A stretch of 64,000 bases of DNA from Rhodococcus sp. AW25M09 (GTDB taxonomy: Bacteria; Actinomycetota; Actinomycetes; Mycobacteriales; Mycobacteriaceae): assembly GCF_000333955.1 (NCBI RefSeq), contig NZ_CAPS01000121.1:1-64000 (forward strand), in the 5' to 3' direction. Within the stretch, counting starts at the first letter, position 1. Every line of letters begins with the position of its first letter. Positions 16,445 to 24,436 of the stretch are shown here, piece by piece. The translations under genes and the position numbers were made by a program. The notes beneath the pieces are model-generated. The model saw only the letters and a list, made by a program, of their open reading frames with translations, did not search any database and had not been told where the DNA came from.

Positions 16445-18205
16445 ATGCCACACGGTGGCGATCTCGTCGCAGAAATTCTGCGCAAGCACGGAGTGACACA
16501 GGTATTCGGACAGCCCGGCGGCCAGACGGCTGCGTTCTACCAGGGCCTGTCCAACCGAAAGGACATGTCCCATCTCGGTTGCCGCGACGAGCGTTCCGCG
16601 GCATACGCCGCCGACGCCTACGCCCGAGTGAGCGGCAAGCCCGGAATTGTGGACGTCACGGTCGGGCCCGGAACGACGAAACTTCCCGATGGACTCATCG
16701 AGAGCATGAACGCCTCGGTTCCCATCGTTGCCATCGTCGGAGAACTTCCGCGGTCCTGGGTTCCGCTGCGCGACGGTGGCGTCGGTTCACAGGGATTCGA
16801 CCAGATGCCGTTCCTGCAGACGATGACCAAGCAGTCCTGGCTGGCTCCGGATCTCGAGACGGTTCCAGACCTGGTGCGAGCAGCCTTCCGCACCGCCACG
16901 ACCGGCAAGCCCGGACCGACGGCCGTGGTGATCCCACACGACGTGCTCGACGAAGAGTGGGATGAAAAGGATCTCGAGGTCGAGGAAAGATTCAACTCCG
17001 CTCCTGCCTACCGGAGCCGGCCGTCCGACGACGAATTGCGCACGACCGCAGCCCTGATCGCGAAGGCAGAGCGTCCGTACATCATTGCGGGCGGCGGTGT
17101 TCTGGGTTCGCGAGCGACCGCGGAGCTGGCCGAATTCGCGACTCTCATCGGCGCTGCCGTCGCCACGAGCTTCACCGGCAAGGGCTCGGTCACCGAAACC
17201 GAGAGCTATTCGGTCGGCGTCCTGAACCCACTGGGATCACAGGCCGCGCGTGAACTCGCAGGCGAGGCCGATCTCATCATCTGGTTGGGATCGAAAGTAG
17301 GACAGAATACTTCGCTCAACTGGGCCCTGCCTAAACCCGAGCAGATGACCATCCAGGTAGACGTCGACGGCAGTCAGCTCGGCCGGACGTTCGGCCCCTC
17401 GGTCGGACTGCTGGGCGATGTCAAGGCCACCGTCGAGGCACTTATCCCCCTGGTAGAAGCCAAGTCGGTTCCTCAGTGGCAGAGCCGAATTGCGGAGTCC
17501 AAGCTTGCCGCGTGGGCCTCGACCGAACCGCTGCGGCTGAGCGATGCAAGCCCGGTCATGCCGCCGCGGGCCATGACCGAGCTGGCCAAGCATCTCCGAC
17601 CTCACGACATCGTCGTCTCCGATGCCAGCTTCAGCGCGGGATGGATATCGAATTATCTGAAGAACCCGGTGCCCGGGCGCAACTTCCTGTTCGCACGCGG
17701 CCAGGGCGGTCTCGGTTACTCGACTCCGGCGTCGATGGGTGCCGCGAAGGCCAGGCCGGAGGCGCGCGTCGTCACTGTCTCGGGTGACGGCGGATTCAGC
17801 TACTCGGTAGGCGAATTGGCCACTCAGGCCGCACATGGGATGAACATCGTGCACGTCGTGCTCAACAACGGAACGTGGGGCTGGCTCCGCATGTGGGAGC
17901 ACCTGCACTACGAGGGACTGCGCTACTCCGTGGACCTGGAGAGCGAGAAGGCAAGCACCTCGTACGCCGCAGCGGCGGCGGGTCTGGGAATGCAGGGAAT
18001 TCTGGTCACCTCACCCGACGAGCTGGCCAGCGCATTCGACAAGGCCTTCAGCACCGAAGGACCCACAGTGGTCGAGATCAGAATAGATCCCGACGCGACT
18101 CCGATCGACAGCTACACCCGCCGGTTGGCGTCGGGCAAGTTCTACCCACGCCCGGGCACGGTCTACCAGGCTCGCCCGTGGCAGCAGTCTGCAGGACGAA
18201 AGTAA
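16445..18205 (+). CDS. Thiamine-diphosphate-dependent enzyme, acetolactate-synthase-like
   Basis: A 586-residue three-domain ThDP enzyme. The Pyr domain carries the cofactor-activating Glu in GCRDERSAAYAADAYARV. The central domain lies near 200-340 (RPYIIAGGGVLGSRATAEL). The PP domain has the Mg-ThDP motif from VSGDGGFSYSVGELAT to VVLNNGTWG. The family covers acetolactate synthases, decarboxylases and carboligases, and the PP-domain residues do not identify which. It follows a strong AAGGAG site at 16431. Its place between a G1PDH-like enzyme and GlpD suggests C-C bond chemistry on a triose or keto-polyol intermediate; that is inference. Confidence 0.88.
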   Translation: MPHGGDLVAEILRKHGVTQVFGQPGGQTAAFYQGLSNRKDMSHLGCRDERSAAYAADAYARVSGKPGIVDVTVGPGTTKLPDGLIESMNASVPIVAIVGELPRSWVPLRDGGVGSQGFDQMPFLQTMTKQSWLAPDLETVPDLVRAAFRTATTGKPGPTAVVIPHDVLDEEWDEKDLEVEERFNSAPAYRSRPSDDELRTTAALIAKAERPYIIAGGGVLGSRATAELAEFATLIGAAVATSFTGKGSVTETESYSVGVLNPLGSQAARELAGEADLIIWLGSKVGQNTSLNWALPKPEQMTIQVDVDGSQLGRTFGPSVGLLGDVKATVEALIPLVEAKSVPQWQSRIAESKLAAWASTEPLRLSDASPVMPPRAMTELAKHLRPHDIVVSDASFSAGWISNYLKNPVPGRNFLFARGQGGLGYSTPASMGAAKARPEARVVTVSGDGGFSYSVGELATQAAHGMNIVHVVLNNGTWGWLRMWEHLHYEGLRYSVDLESEKASTSYAAAAAGLGMQGILVTSPDELASAFDKAFSTEGPTVVEIRIDPDATPIDSYTRRLASGKFYPRPGTVYQARPWQQSAGRK

Positions 18206-18255
18206 CTGCACAACAACAGGTCTGACGACCGAGTGGAACGACGAGAAGGGCTGAC

Positions 18256-19938
18256 ATGAGTAACACCACACGACTGGATCTCGACGAGGTGACCGCGCAC
18301 GATTACGACCTCGTCGTGATCGGTGCGGGCATCAACGGGGCGGCGATAGCCCGCGAGGCCGCACTGCAGGGTACGAAGACCCTCCTGATCGACAAGGGAG
18401 ACTTCGGCGGCGGCACGTCCAGTTGGTCGAGCAGGCTGATGCACGGTGGACTTCGCTACCTCGAATTCATGGAGTTCGCACTGGTACACGAATCGCTGCG
18501 CGACCGAGAAGCGCTGTTCGACATCGCCTCTCACCTGGTCAAGCCATTACCGTTCGTCGTTCCGCTCTACGGTCACAACCACAAACCGGGTTGGATGATG
18601 CGGGTGGGCATGGCCATGTACGACGCATTGTCCTGGAACAAGTCGGTGCCTCGACACCGCAAGATGAACAAGAAGGCCATGGCCGTCGAGCTGGGAGGTC
18701 TGGACACCGCCTCGCTCGGCGGAGGTCTGCACTACTACGACGGTCAGGTCGAATTCGCCGAACGGTTGGTCGTGGAGAATGTGCTCGACGCGGCGCGTCA
18801 CGGTGCCACCGTGCGTAACCACACCCACGCAGTTGCGCTGACGACACAGGGAGCCACCGTCACCGGCGTCGAGCTGCAGGACGTCATGACCGGCCGCTCG
18901 GCGACGGTGCGGGCCAAGGTGGTCGTCAACGCTGCCGGCCCCTGGGTCGACGACGTTCTGGTCGGTTCCGCACCCTCGATGTCGCGATTGATCGGCGGTA
19001 CCAAGGGAACTCATGCCGTCGTCGGGCCGTTTCCCGGCGCACCGACGTGTGCGGTGTACTACGAGGCTCGCTCGGACAACCGCGCTGTGCTCGTCATTCC
19101 GTGGCGGGGGCACTTCCTGATCGGAACCACCGACGACCGCTTCGACGGCGACCTCGACACCGTTGCGGCAACACAGGAGGAGATCGACTACATCCTCGCC
19201 GAGACCAACGAGTTGATCCCCGGTGCAGGACTGAACCGCGATTCCGTGGTGATGACGTACGCGGGTGTTCGGCCCCTGCCCTTCCAGGAGGACGGGGACA
19301 CTCGGGCCATCTCGCGCAGCCACGACATCGTCGACCACGGCGAGCTGGAGGGTCTGATCTCGGTCGTGGGCGGCAAGCTGACGCCGCACCTGTCACTGGC
19401 CGAGGAAACGCTGACGATGGTCTACCGCAAGATGAAACTCGGGAAGCCGACCTACCACGCACGCAACACACCACTGCCCGGTGCGGGACCCGATCCGGCG
19501 CGCTCCCTGCGCTCGGCCGCAACCGATCTCGGCCTCTCCGAATCACTCATCGACAGATTGGTGGACGTATACGGCAGTCGAGTCGACGAGCTGCTCGAGC
19601 TCACTCGCTCGGAACCGGAACTCGCAGAAGTGGCGGGGCACGGCCGTGGCGCATTCCTGGCCGCGGAAGTCCTCCTGGCCGTCCGAGAGGAATATGCGGT
19701 CACCCTGGGCGATATTCTGCACCGCCGCATGATGCTCGGCATCGAACCCGGCGTGCAGGACGGTACCGCGGAGGCCGTGGGACGAATTCTGGAGCAGCAT
19801 GCAGGGTGGTCGGCCGACCAGGTGGCGCGGGATATTCGAGAAAATCAGCAGTACGTCAAACGGTTGACGTCATGCGCTCGCCGAACCGTCTCGGCTGGAT
19901 CGGAGAACGAAACGGCTTATTCGACGACAGGTAGCTGA
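18256..19938 (+). CDS. glpD: FAD-dependent glycerol-3-phosphate dehydrogenase (GlpD family)
   Basis: A 560-residue flavoprotein. The Rossmann FAD motif is DLVVIGAGINGAAIAREAAL. GlpD signatures include SSWSSRLMHGGLRYLE, the flavin-site GTKGTHAVV, RNTPLPGAG and GGKLTPHLSLAE, with the helical C-terminal domain (about 400-550). It oxidises sn-glycerol-3-phosphate to DHAP and passes electrons to quinones at the membrane. Relatives such as EryB oxidise other polyol phosphates, so substrate is only likely. It is the last gene of the operon, with a 50-base gap after the ThDP gene. Its terminator is split by the IS element. Confidence 0.9.
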   Translation: MSNTTRLDLDEVTAHDYDLVVIGAGINGAAIAREAALQGTKTLLIDKGDFGGGTSSWSSRLMHGGLRYLEFMEFALVHESLRDREALFDIASHLVKPLPFVVPLYGHNHKPGWMMRVGMAMYDALSWNKSVPRHRKMNKKAMAVELGGLDTASLGGGLHYYDGQVEFAERLVVENVLDAARHGATVRNHTHAVALTTQGATVTGVELQDVMTGRSATVRAKVVVNAAGPWVDDVLVGSAPSMSRLIGGTKGTHAVVGPFPGAPTCAVYYEARSDNRAVLVIPWRGHFLIGTTDDRFDGDLDTVAATQEEIDYILAETNELIPGAGLNRDSVVMTYAGVRPLPFQEDGDTRAISRSHDIVDHGELEGLISVVGGKLTPHLSLAEETLTMVYRKMKLGKPTYHARNTPLPGAGPDPARSLRSAATDLGLSESLIDRLVDVYGSRVDELLELTRSEPELAEVAGHGRGAFLAAEVLLAVREEYAVTLGDILHRRMMLGIEPGVQDGTAEAVGRILEQHAGWSADQVARDIRENQQYVKRLTSCARRTVSAGSENETAYSTTGS

Positions 19939-20027
19939 CCGACGTTCCCGCGGGGCCCCTACCCCGTCCGCGTCAATGGACCCTTGCATTGCACTGGACC
20001 CCGTAGGTTGGACCGTTAATTGAAATC

Positions 20028-20881
20028 CTAGGCCGCGAGGGCCTGGGCTCGGTATCGCACCGGGCTCAGGCCGTCGAGGCGTAACGAGATGCGGTCGTTG
20101 TTGAACCAGTCGATGTAGTCCTCGATCGCGGTGTGCAAGGTGCCGAGGTCGAGGTATCGGGTGTGATGAAACATCTCTTCTTTGAGGTGTCCGAAGAAGT
20201 TCTCGATGATCGCGTTGTCGTAGCAGTTGGCTTTGCGGGACATCGATTGGATCGCTCCCGCATCGTCGAGCAACCGTCGCCACGAGGAATGCTGGTAGTG
20301 AAATCCTTGATCCGAGTGCACAATTGGGCAATCCTGTTCACCGAGGGTATCCAATGCTGCCCGCAGGGAACGGTTGGTGAACTCCGTCGTCGGGGACCGA
20401 CCGATCGAATACGAGATGATCTGGCGGTCGAACAAGTCCATCACCGGAGACAGATACAACTTCGCGTCCCGACCCGGAACTCGGTGACATCGGTAACCCA
20501 CTTCTGATTCGGGGCCTGCGCCGCGAACTGACGATCGAGGATGTTCGCAGCGACCGCCCCGACCTGCCCCTGATACGAGACATACCGTCGACGGCGCCGC
20601 ACACGGCACGCCAACCCGAGCTCGCGCATCAACGCGAGCACCGTCTTCTTCGCCACCCGCCACCCCGCCTCGACGAGCACTCGGTGCACACGTCGATGCC
20701 CGTAGCGTCGATGGTTGTTCTCGAACGCGCTGGTCACCGCTGCTTTCAGCGCGGCCTTCGGGTCGGGCCTGCGTAACTGAGCTTGACGGTAGAAGAACGT
20801 CGAGCGGGCCAGGCCGGCGACGTCGAGCAGCACATCGAGACGGTACTGAGCCTTGAGGGCGATGACAGCGAGAACCTTCAC
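20028..20881 (-). pseudogene. IS3-family transposase orfB, frameshifted in the DDE core
   Basis: The protein begins at GTG 20881 (MKVLAVIALKAQYRLDVLL), with the HTH_21-like segment HRRYGHRRVHRVL, and reaches the first catalytic Asp in NQKWVTDVTEFRV. There the frame runs out (stop at 20441). The family sequence resumes in another frame, DAKLYLSPVMDLF, with the second Asp in CPIVHSDQGFHYQ and the catalytic Glu in CYDNAIIENFFGHLKEE, ending at 20028. One base appears to be missing near 20470. All DDE residues survive on the two pieces, so the break is recent or a sequencing error. Confidence 0.85.
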
Positions 20882-21363
20882 CGTCGTCCCTGTTCCCTCA
20901 AGGCCCGCAATTTTCCCAGGTACGCCACCTGCGTGCGCAACCGCTCGTTCTCCTCACGCAGGCGGTCGAGTTCACCGGCCTCCCCGGGATCGACTCCCGG
21001 TGCCGGTCGGCGACCTGCCCGTTTCGGTCGAAGCGCCTCGTCGCCGTCGCGGCGGTATCCGCGGACCCAGGGCTCGATGATTTTCGCCGACGACAGTCCG
21101 TACTCGCGGGCGAGCTCGATCTTGTTCTCCCCAGCCAAAACACGTTGCACCACAGCAAGTTTGAACTCGAACGAGAAGTGTTGTCGATCCGGTTTCTCCA
21201 CCAACGCATTCCTCCCTCGAACCCGCCACCGGTCGTAGAGCATGGCCACAGCGCACCTACCGGCACCGACCTTCTTAGCAGCCGAGACGGCACCGAGACC
21301 ATCCTCGAACAACGCTACCGCCGCGACCCGCTGATCCTCGGTAAGTGAACTTCGTGCACGCAT
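20878..21363 (-). CDS. IS3-family transposase orfA (HTH protein)
   Basis: A 161-residue DNA-binding protein: an N-terminal HTH (LTEDQRVAAVALFEDGLGA, then KVGAGRCAVAMLYDRW), a second HTH (FKLAVVQRVLAGENKIELAR, then YGLSSAKIIEPWVRGYRRDG) and a C-terminal leucine-zipper-like coiled coil (GELDRLREENERLRTQVAYL) used for dimerisation. The start MRARSSLTED at 21363 is preferred over an upstream frame that enters the IS end. It overlaps orfB by four bases; the two are normally fused by ribosomal frameshifting in this family. Confidence 0.9.
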   Translation of the reverse strand: MRARSSLTEDQRVAAVALFEDGLGAVSAAKKVGAGRCAVAMLYDRWRVRGRNALVEKPDRQHFSFEFKLAVVQRVLAGENKIELAREYGLSSAKIIEPWVRGYRRDGDEALRPKRAGRRPAPGVDPGEAGELDRLREENERLRTQVAYLGKLRALREQGRR

Positions 21364-21513
21364 ACAAAACTCCCCGGTAGTCGGAACTGAATTACTCAGT
21401 CCAACTTCCGGGGAGCGGTGCACATACGTCTGGACCGTGCAAGGGTCCATTCACGCGGGACCGGGGGCCGGACCGGGGGGCGGAATGGGGCGAACAGGGC
21501 AGAGCGGCCGGCG

Positions 21514-22215
21514 TCAGGCCACGCGAGAGTTGCTGCGCGGCAGCCATTCGTAGACGCCGGCCTCGGCTCCGTGGTGCAGGGACAGGTCGATGGCATCGAG
21601 GATGGCCTGACGCGGCCCGGGTCGTCCGAGTTGCTTGGCGCTGATGGCCAGGCGCACCACACCGTCGCGTCGGGCGGTGCGGCCCGCGCCGAGTACCAGA
21701 GCCTTGAACCACCAGGGCTCGGCTTTGAAGCCTTCGCCGATTCCCCACACTCGGGCGCGCAGGACTCCGTCGCGGTCGAGATCGTGAATTCCGTTCAGCG
21801 CGGCGAGTGTGCGGAAGCCGGCGTCGGGTAGGGCTTCGACAGCACCGGGTGAGGCGATCCAGCGCGGAGCGGCGAACACTCGCGTACGTAGGCCGGTCTG
21901 TTCCATGACGCGGTCGGCCGCCATCAGGCGCAGTCGGGCTTCGTGACGGGGTAGGGCCGCGAATTCCGAGCGTCGCCGCTTCGTGGCGGCCTGGTCGTAA
22001 CCGTGCAGGACGATGGCGTCGCCGCCGTCGCGTCGGGCCCGCAACCATTCCTGGGTGGGCGCGTCGGCTGCGAGGCGGTATTTGTCTTTCAACCGGGGCG
22101 CGACGAGCAATGACAGCGGAACGCCCCGCCCGTCGAGAATTCGAGCGAATTCGGCGGCGTGCTCGTAGGTGTCGTTCTTGATTCCGCTCACCGACACGAT
22201 CAGGCGTCCAGACAT
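21514..22215 (-). CDS. DUF2334 / polysaccharide-deacetylase-like protein
   Basis: A 233-residue soluble protein resembling the DUF2334 branch of the carbohydrate-esterase-4 (NodB-like) barrel: first strand RLIVSVSGI, the conserved AIVLHGYDQAATKRRRSEFA with a possible metal His, and later FAAPRWIASPGAVEALPDAGF, which matches the PGG/W-type motif of deacetylases. Substrate is unknown. The ATG at 22215 is preferred to the GTG six codons upstream. No signal peptide is visible. It lies just downstream of glutathione peroxidase on the same strand. Confidence 0.75.
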   Translation of the reverse strand: MSGRLIVSVSGIKNDTYEHAAEFARILDGRGVPLSLLVAPRLKDKYRLAADAPTQEWLRARRDGGDAIVLHGYDQAATKRRRSEFAALPRHEARLRLMAADRVMEQTGLRTRVFAAPRWIASPGAVEALPDAGFRTLAALNGIHDLDRDGVLRARVWGIGEGFKAEPWWFKALVLGAGRTARRDGVVRLAISAKQLGRPGPRQAILDAIDLSLHHGAEAGVYEWLPRSNSRVA

Positions 22216-22270
22216 GACTCGAGCCTCGCACACCGGGGTGAACGAGGCTCGACGTCGATGCAGACAGAAG

Positions 22271-22777
22271 CTAAACGGCCATCGTGTCTTTCGGCAGAAT
22301 TTTGTCGATCGCGGCGAGCACCTCGGGTGCGTCCGGCTCGGTGCGCGGACGGAATCGGTTGGTCACGACACCATCGGGCGAAATCAGGAACTTCTCGAAG
22401 TTCCACTGGACGTCTCCGGCGTTGCCGTCCGCGTCCTCGATCTGGGTGAGTTCGGCGTACAGCGGATGCTGCTGGTCACCGTTGACGTCGACCTTCTCGG
22501 TCATCGCGAACGTGACGCCGTAGCTGGTGGAGCAGAAGGTTTCGATCTCTTCTGCGGTACCGGGTTCCTGGCCACCGAACTGGTTGCAGGGCACTCCGAT
22601 GACCGACAGGCCACGGGACGAGTACTCGTTGGCGAGCTTCTCGAGCTTCTCGTACTGCGGGGTCAGTCCACACTTGGAGGCCACATTGACCACGAGAACG
22701 GCCCTTCCGGCGTACTCGTCGAGCGAGGTGGGCGCACCACCGAGCGTGTTGATGCCGATGTTCTGAACTTCAGTCAT
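22271..22777 (-). CDS. Glutathione/thioredoxin-dependent peroxidase (GPx family)
   Basis: A 168-residue GPx-fold peroxidase. The peroxidatic Cys36 lies in NVASKCGLTPQYEKLEKL, the catalytic Gln in GVPCNQFGGQEPG, and the Trp-Asn pair in VQWNFEKFLI. It lacks selenocysteine and the oligomerisation loop, like bacterial Cys-GPx that usually use thioredoxin. It reduces organic and hydrogen peroxides in the cytoplasm. Mycothiol-producing actinobacteria lack glutathione, so the family name does not imply glutathione use here. ATG 22777 is preferred over the adjacent GTG. Confidence 0.93.
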   Translation of the reverse strand: MTEVQNIGINTLGGAPTSLDEYAGRAVLVVNVASKCGLTPQYEKLEKLANEYSSRGLSVIGVPCNQFGGQEPGTAEEIETFCSTSYGVTFAMTEKVDVNGDQQHPLYAELTQIEDADGNAGDVQWNFEKFLISPDGVVTNRFRPRTEPDAPEVLAAIDKILPKDTMAV

Positions 22778-22828
22778 CACCCGAACTTACCCGTGGGTAC
22801 ACCGATTAGGGAACCTGCGTACGAATGC

Positions 22829-22867
22829 AAGAACGGCCCCGCTCATGGCGGGCCGTTCTTGGTTTTT
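22829..22867 (+). terminator. Hairpin with T-tract between dctA and gpx
   Basis: Arms AAGAACGGCCCCGC (22829-22842) and the complementary arm ending GGGCCGTTCTT (to 22860) close on TCAT, followed by GGTTTTT. It has the form of a plus-strand terminator, but both neighbours are on the minus strand. It may act in both directions after dctA, or shield gpx from opposing transcription. Confidence 0.7.
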
Positions 22868-22908
22868 CCGAACCGGGCGACGGGGGGATGCGCGGCGCCC
22901 GGCAGGTC

Positions 22909-24303
22909 TTACGCCTTGGCGGCGTGCTTTTCGAGGACGACCTGCTCGTCTGCAGGTGCGTCGTCTTCGGGGTAGTGGTCGTCGACCATGGTTTCCTCGT
23001 CGAACGGCAGGTTGCCGTCGAGGACCTCCTTGACGCGTCCGGCGTCGAGGGTCTTGGTCCAGGTACCCACCAGGAGGGTGGCCACGGCGTTACCGGAGAA
23101 GTTGGTGACCGCACGGGCCTCGGACATGAAGCGGTCGATTCCGACGATGATCGGGACGCCGTCGAGCAGCTGCGGTGCGTGACTTTCCAGGCCGCCTGCC
23201 AGCGTCGCCAGTCCTGCTCCGGAGACACCTGCCGCACCCTTGGAGGCGATGATCATGAACAGCAACAGCGAGAACTGCTCGGGGATCGACAGCGGCAGGT
23301 TCATGGCGTCGGCGATGAAGATCGAGGCCATCGTCAGGTAGATCGCGGTGCCGTCGAGGTTGAAGGAGTAGCCGGTCGGAACGACGATGCCGACGGTGGT
23401 GCGCTCGACGCCGACGTGTTCCATCTTGGCGATCAGACGCGGCAGGGCCGACTCGGAGGAGCTGGTGGCGACGATCAGCAGGTATTCACGGGCCAGGTAC
23501 TTCACCAGCTTGAAGATCGAGAAGCCGGTGACGAAGCGCAGGATCAGGCCGAGGAAGAAGAACACGAAGATGAAGCAGGTGAGGTAGAACGCCAGCATCA
23601 GAGTGCCGAGCTGGATGACGGCGTCGAAACCGGTCTTGCCGACGACTCCGGCGATGGCACCGAAGGCACCGATCGGGGCCAGCCACAGGATCATCGTGAG
23701 AATGCGGAAGACGAGCTTCTGTACTGCGCCGATGCCCTTGAGGATGCCTTCGCCGCTCTTGCCCATGGCCTGCAGCGCGAAGCCGACGAGGATGGCGACG
23801 AAGAGCGTCTGCAGCACCGAGCCTTCGGTGAGCGAGGACAGCAGCGACGTCGGAATGATGCCGGCGATGAAGTCCATGGTGCCGCCGGCCTCCTCGGCCG
23901 TCTTCGCGAGATCGGCACCTGCACCGCTGGGCGGGATGTTCAGACCGTCACCGGGCTGGATCAGGTTGCCGACGACCATGCCGATGCCGAGCGCGATGGT
24001 CGACATGGTGAGGAAGTACGCCAATGCCAAGCCGCCGACGCGGCCGACGCTCGCCGCTGCTCGTACCGAACCGATACCGAGGACGATGGTGCAGAAGATG
24101 ACCGGGCTGATCATCATCTTGATCAAGCTGACGAACAGCGTGCCGAGCACTGCCAGCGAGACGCCGAAGTCCTTCCAGATCAGGCCAACGATGACACCGG
24201 CGATCACCGCGATGATCACGGCAATGTAGAGGAAGTGAGTCTTGTCGCGCTTCTTCTTGGGCTCGGTGGGCGGATTGTCGAACCGCTCGGTGGTGGTAGT
24301 CAT
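22909..24303 (-). CDS. dctA: C4-dicarboxylate:cation symporter (DAACS family)
   Basis: A 464-residue integral membrane symporter with eight helices and two re-entrant loops. The hairpin signatures are visible: SSSESALPRL (the Ser-rich HP1 tip), then VPTGYSFNLDGTAIY (helix 7) and the HP2 GVSGAG region, followed by GIDRFMSEARAVTNFSGN, typical of dicarboxylate carriers of this family. It imports succinate, fumarate or malate with protons or sodium. The start is ATG 24303 rather than the TTG before it. It is transcribed divergently from a CitA/DpiB-like two-component system, the usual arrangement for dicarboxylate uptake control. Confidence 0.93.
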   Translation of the reverse strand: MTTTTERFDNPPTEPKKKRDKTHFLYIAVIIAVIAGVIVGLIWKDFGVSLAVLGTLFVSLIKMMISPVIFCTIVLGIGSVRAAASVGRVGGLALAYFLTMSTIALGIGMVVGNLIQPGDGLNIPPSGAGADLAKTAEEAGGTMDFIAGIIPTSLLSSLTEGSVLQTLFVAILVGFALQAMGKSGEGILKGIGAVQKLVFRILTMILWLAPIGAFGAIAGVVGKTGFDAVIQLGTLMLAFYLTCFIFVFFFLGLILRFVTGFSIFKLVKYLAREYLLIVATSSSESALPRLIAKMEHVGVERTTVGIVVPTGYSFNLDGTAIYLTMASIFIADAMNLPLSIPEQFSLLLFMIIASKGAAGVSGAGLATLAGGLESHAPQLLDGVPIIVGIDRFMSEARAVTNFSGNAVATLLVGTWTKTLDAGRVKEVLDGNLPFDEETMVDDHYPEDDAPADEQVVLEKHAAKA

Positions 24304-24436
24304 CAATGTGTCCTTTGTGCTCTACGGAGTGAGGTGCATCACCCCTGCTGAGAGATGATGTTGCTCGACGCCGTGACTGGAGTCACCTATACGTTCATTT
24401 CGTTCACATCGAATGTTCTCGACCGAAAGGAATGCG
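24304..24436. promoter_or_regulatory. dctA / two-component-system divergent control region
   Basis: A 14-bp perfect palindrome GTGACTGGAGTCAC lies at 24373-24386, a smaller GGTGCATCACC at about 24332-24342, and two direct CGTTCA repeats nine bases apart at about 24392 and 24401. All are within the 130 bases that separate dctA from the histidine kinase, so they are good candidate sites for the response regulator. A site AAAGG lies before the TTG at 24437. Confidence 0.5.

Larger units (their letters stand above)
19976..21450 (-). mobile_element. IS3-family insertion sequence, 1475 bp
   Basis: The element is bounded by 13-bp perfect terminal inverted repeats, ATGGACCCTTGCA (19976-19988) and its complement (21438-21450), and by a 3-bp direct duplication TCA (19973-19975 and 21451-21453). 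This fits IS3-family habits. A second, weaker pair of inverted TTGGAC blocks lies inside. It carries orfA and orfB with a four-base GTGA overlap, both on the minus strand. The orfB reading frame is broken, so this copy is probably not autonomous. Confidence 0.85.
19962..21466 (+). terminator. Operon terminator interrupted by an IS in its loop
   Basis: The left arm CCCCGTCCGCG (19962-19972) and the right arm CGCGGGACCGGGG (21454-21466) pair apart from two single-base bulges. They meet at the duplicated triplet TCA on either side of the IS. Removing the IS and one TCA restores a hairpin with a TCA loop just after the glpD stop, the same loop as in the terminator at 5537-5568. As it stands, the hairpin arms are 1.48 kb apart. 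Confidence 0.6.

Noticed and set aside
20010-21403. IS ends at the inner TTGGAC inverted blocks
   Set aside because: Those arms are short and imperfect and have no flanking duplication; the outer 13-bp repeats are perfect and flanked by TCA on both sides.
22825-24351. 508-codon plus-strand frame
   Set aside because: It is antisense to dctA; low-complexity Asp/Glu/Arg-rich translation is typical of high-GC shadows.
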